22,614 nt of DNA from Firmicutes bacterium UBA3572 (GTDB taxonomy: Bacteria; Bacillota; Desulfotomaculia; Desulfotomaculales; Desulforudaceae), in contig DFNH01000019.1 of the NCBI GenBank assembly GCA_002375985.1, positions 1-22,614 of the forward strand, written 5' to 3'. The translations under genes and the position numbers were made by a program. The notes under the pieces are model-generated. The model was not told where the DNA came from. It saw only the letters and a program-made list of their open reading frames with translations, and made no database searches. Shown in pieces: positions 22,594 to 22,614 of the stretch (the first letter of the stretch is position 1; the number at the start of each line of letters is the position of its first letter).

Positions 22594-22614
22594 AGATTCT
22601 GCTGAAAAACTCAG
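22592..22614. mobile_element. End of an insertion sequence or related element (continues beyond the window)
   Basis: CTAGATTCTGCTGAAAAAC (22592-22610) is identical to the reverse complement of 15783-15801, the right end of the MITE-like element. It begins exactly where the integrase reading frame loses sense. It is taken as a terminal inverted repeat of an element inserted in the integrase gene; only its first ~22 bases are visible. Confidence 0.5.

Overview
The window looks like chromosome of a GC-rich, spore-forming, anaerobic Firmicute of the Desulfotomaculum / Pelotomaculum / Desulforudis type. This is inferred from gene content, not from a database match: a gerA-type spore germination operon, a [NiFe] hydrogenase, pyruvate phosphate dikinase, lysine 2,3-aminomutase, remnants of fumarase and fumarate reductase genes, Gram-positive type ribosome binding sites with frequent GTG/TTG starts, and ydaO-type (c-di-AMP) riboswitches.

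Layout. 1-2413 (minus): a hydrogenase operon reading off the left edge (small membrane protein, small subunit, N-terminal part of the large subunit). 2605-7176 (plus): a germination receptor operon in the order B-A-C, followed by a 56-residue two-helix protein that may be its D subunit. 7190-7276: two tandem 20-bp repeats each carrying a perfect DnaA box, then a terminator. 7306-7560 (minus): a small membrane protein. 7796-8638 (plus): cdaA, the c-di-AMP synthase, without its usual ybbR and glmM partners. 8653-10019 (minus): three decayed genes, fumarase alpha, a fumarate reductase cytochrome b subunit and the fumarate reductase flavoprotein. 10147-12819 (minus): ppdK. 13100-13942 (plus): htpX, divergent from ppdK. 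14032-15339 (minus): a kamA-type aminomutase. 15550-15799: a non-coding MITE-like element. 15882-18629 (plus): promoter, c-di-AMP riboswitch, terminator, then a polar amino acid ABC transporter. 18882-19160: a NuoF/HndC-like gene fragment. 19190-21218 (plus): a zinc-ribbon protein and rmuC. 21337-21576: a second complete c-di-AMP riboswitch with its own promoter and terminator but no protein gene after it. 21625-21937: tRNA-Leu(UAA) with promoter and terminator. 21936-22593 (minus): the C-terminal part of a tyrosine integrase, apparently cut by an insertion-sequence end at the right edge of the window.

How it fits together. The recurring theme is c-di-AMP: the synthase and two riboswitches lie within 14 kb. 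One riboswitch controls an amino acid importer, which agrees with the known osmolyte and amino acid role of this signal. The other has no target gene and is the most unusual item. The second theme is genome decay and mobility. Fumarase/fumarate reductase and NuoF-like genes are being lost, and one terminal inverted-repeat family appears both in the MITE at 15.5-15.8 kb and at the truncated integrase beside tRNA-Leu. Most of the remaining genes are ordinary housekeeping or sporulation functions.
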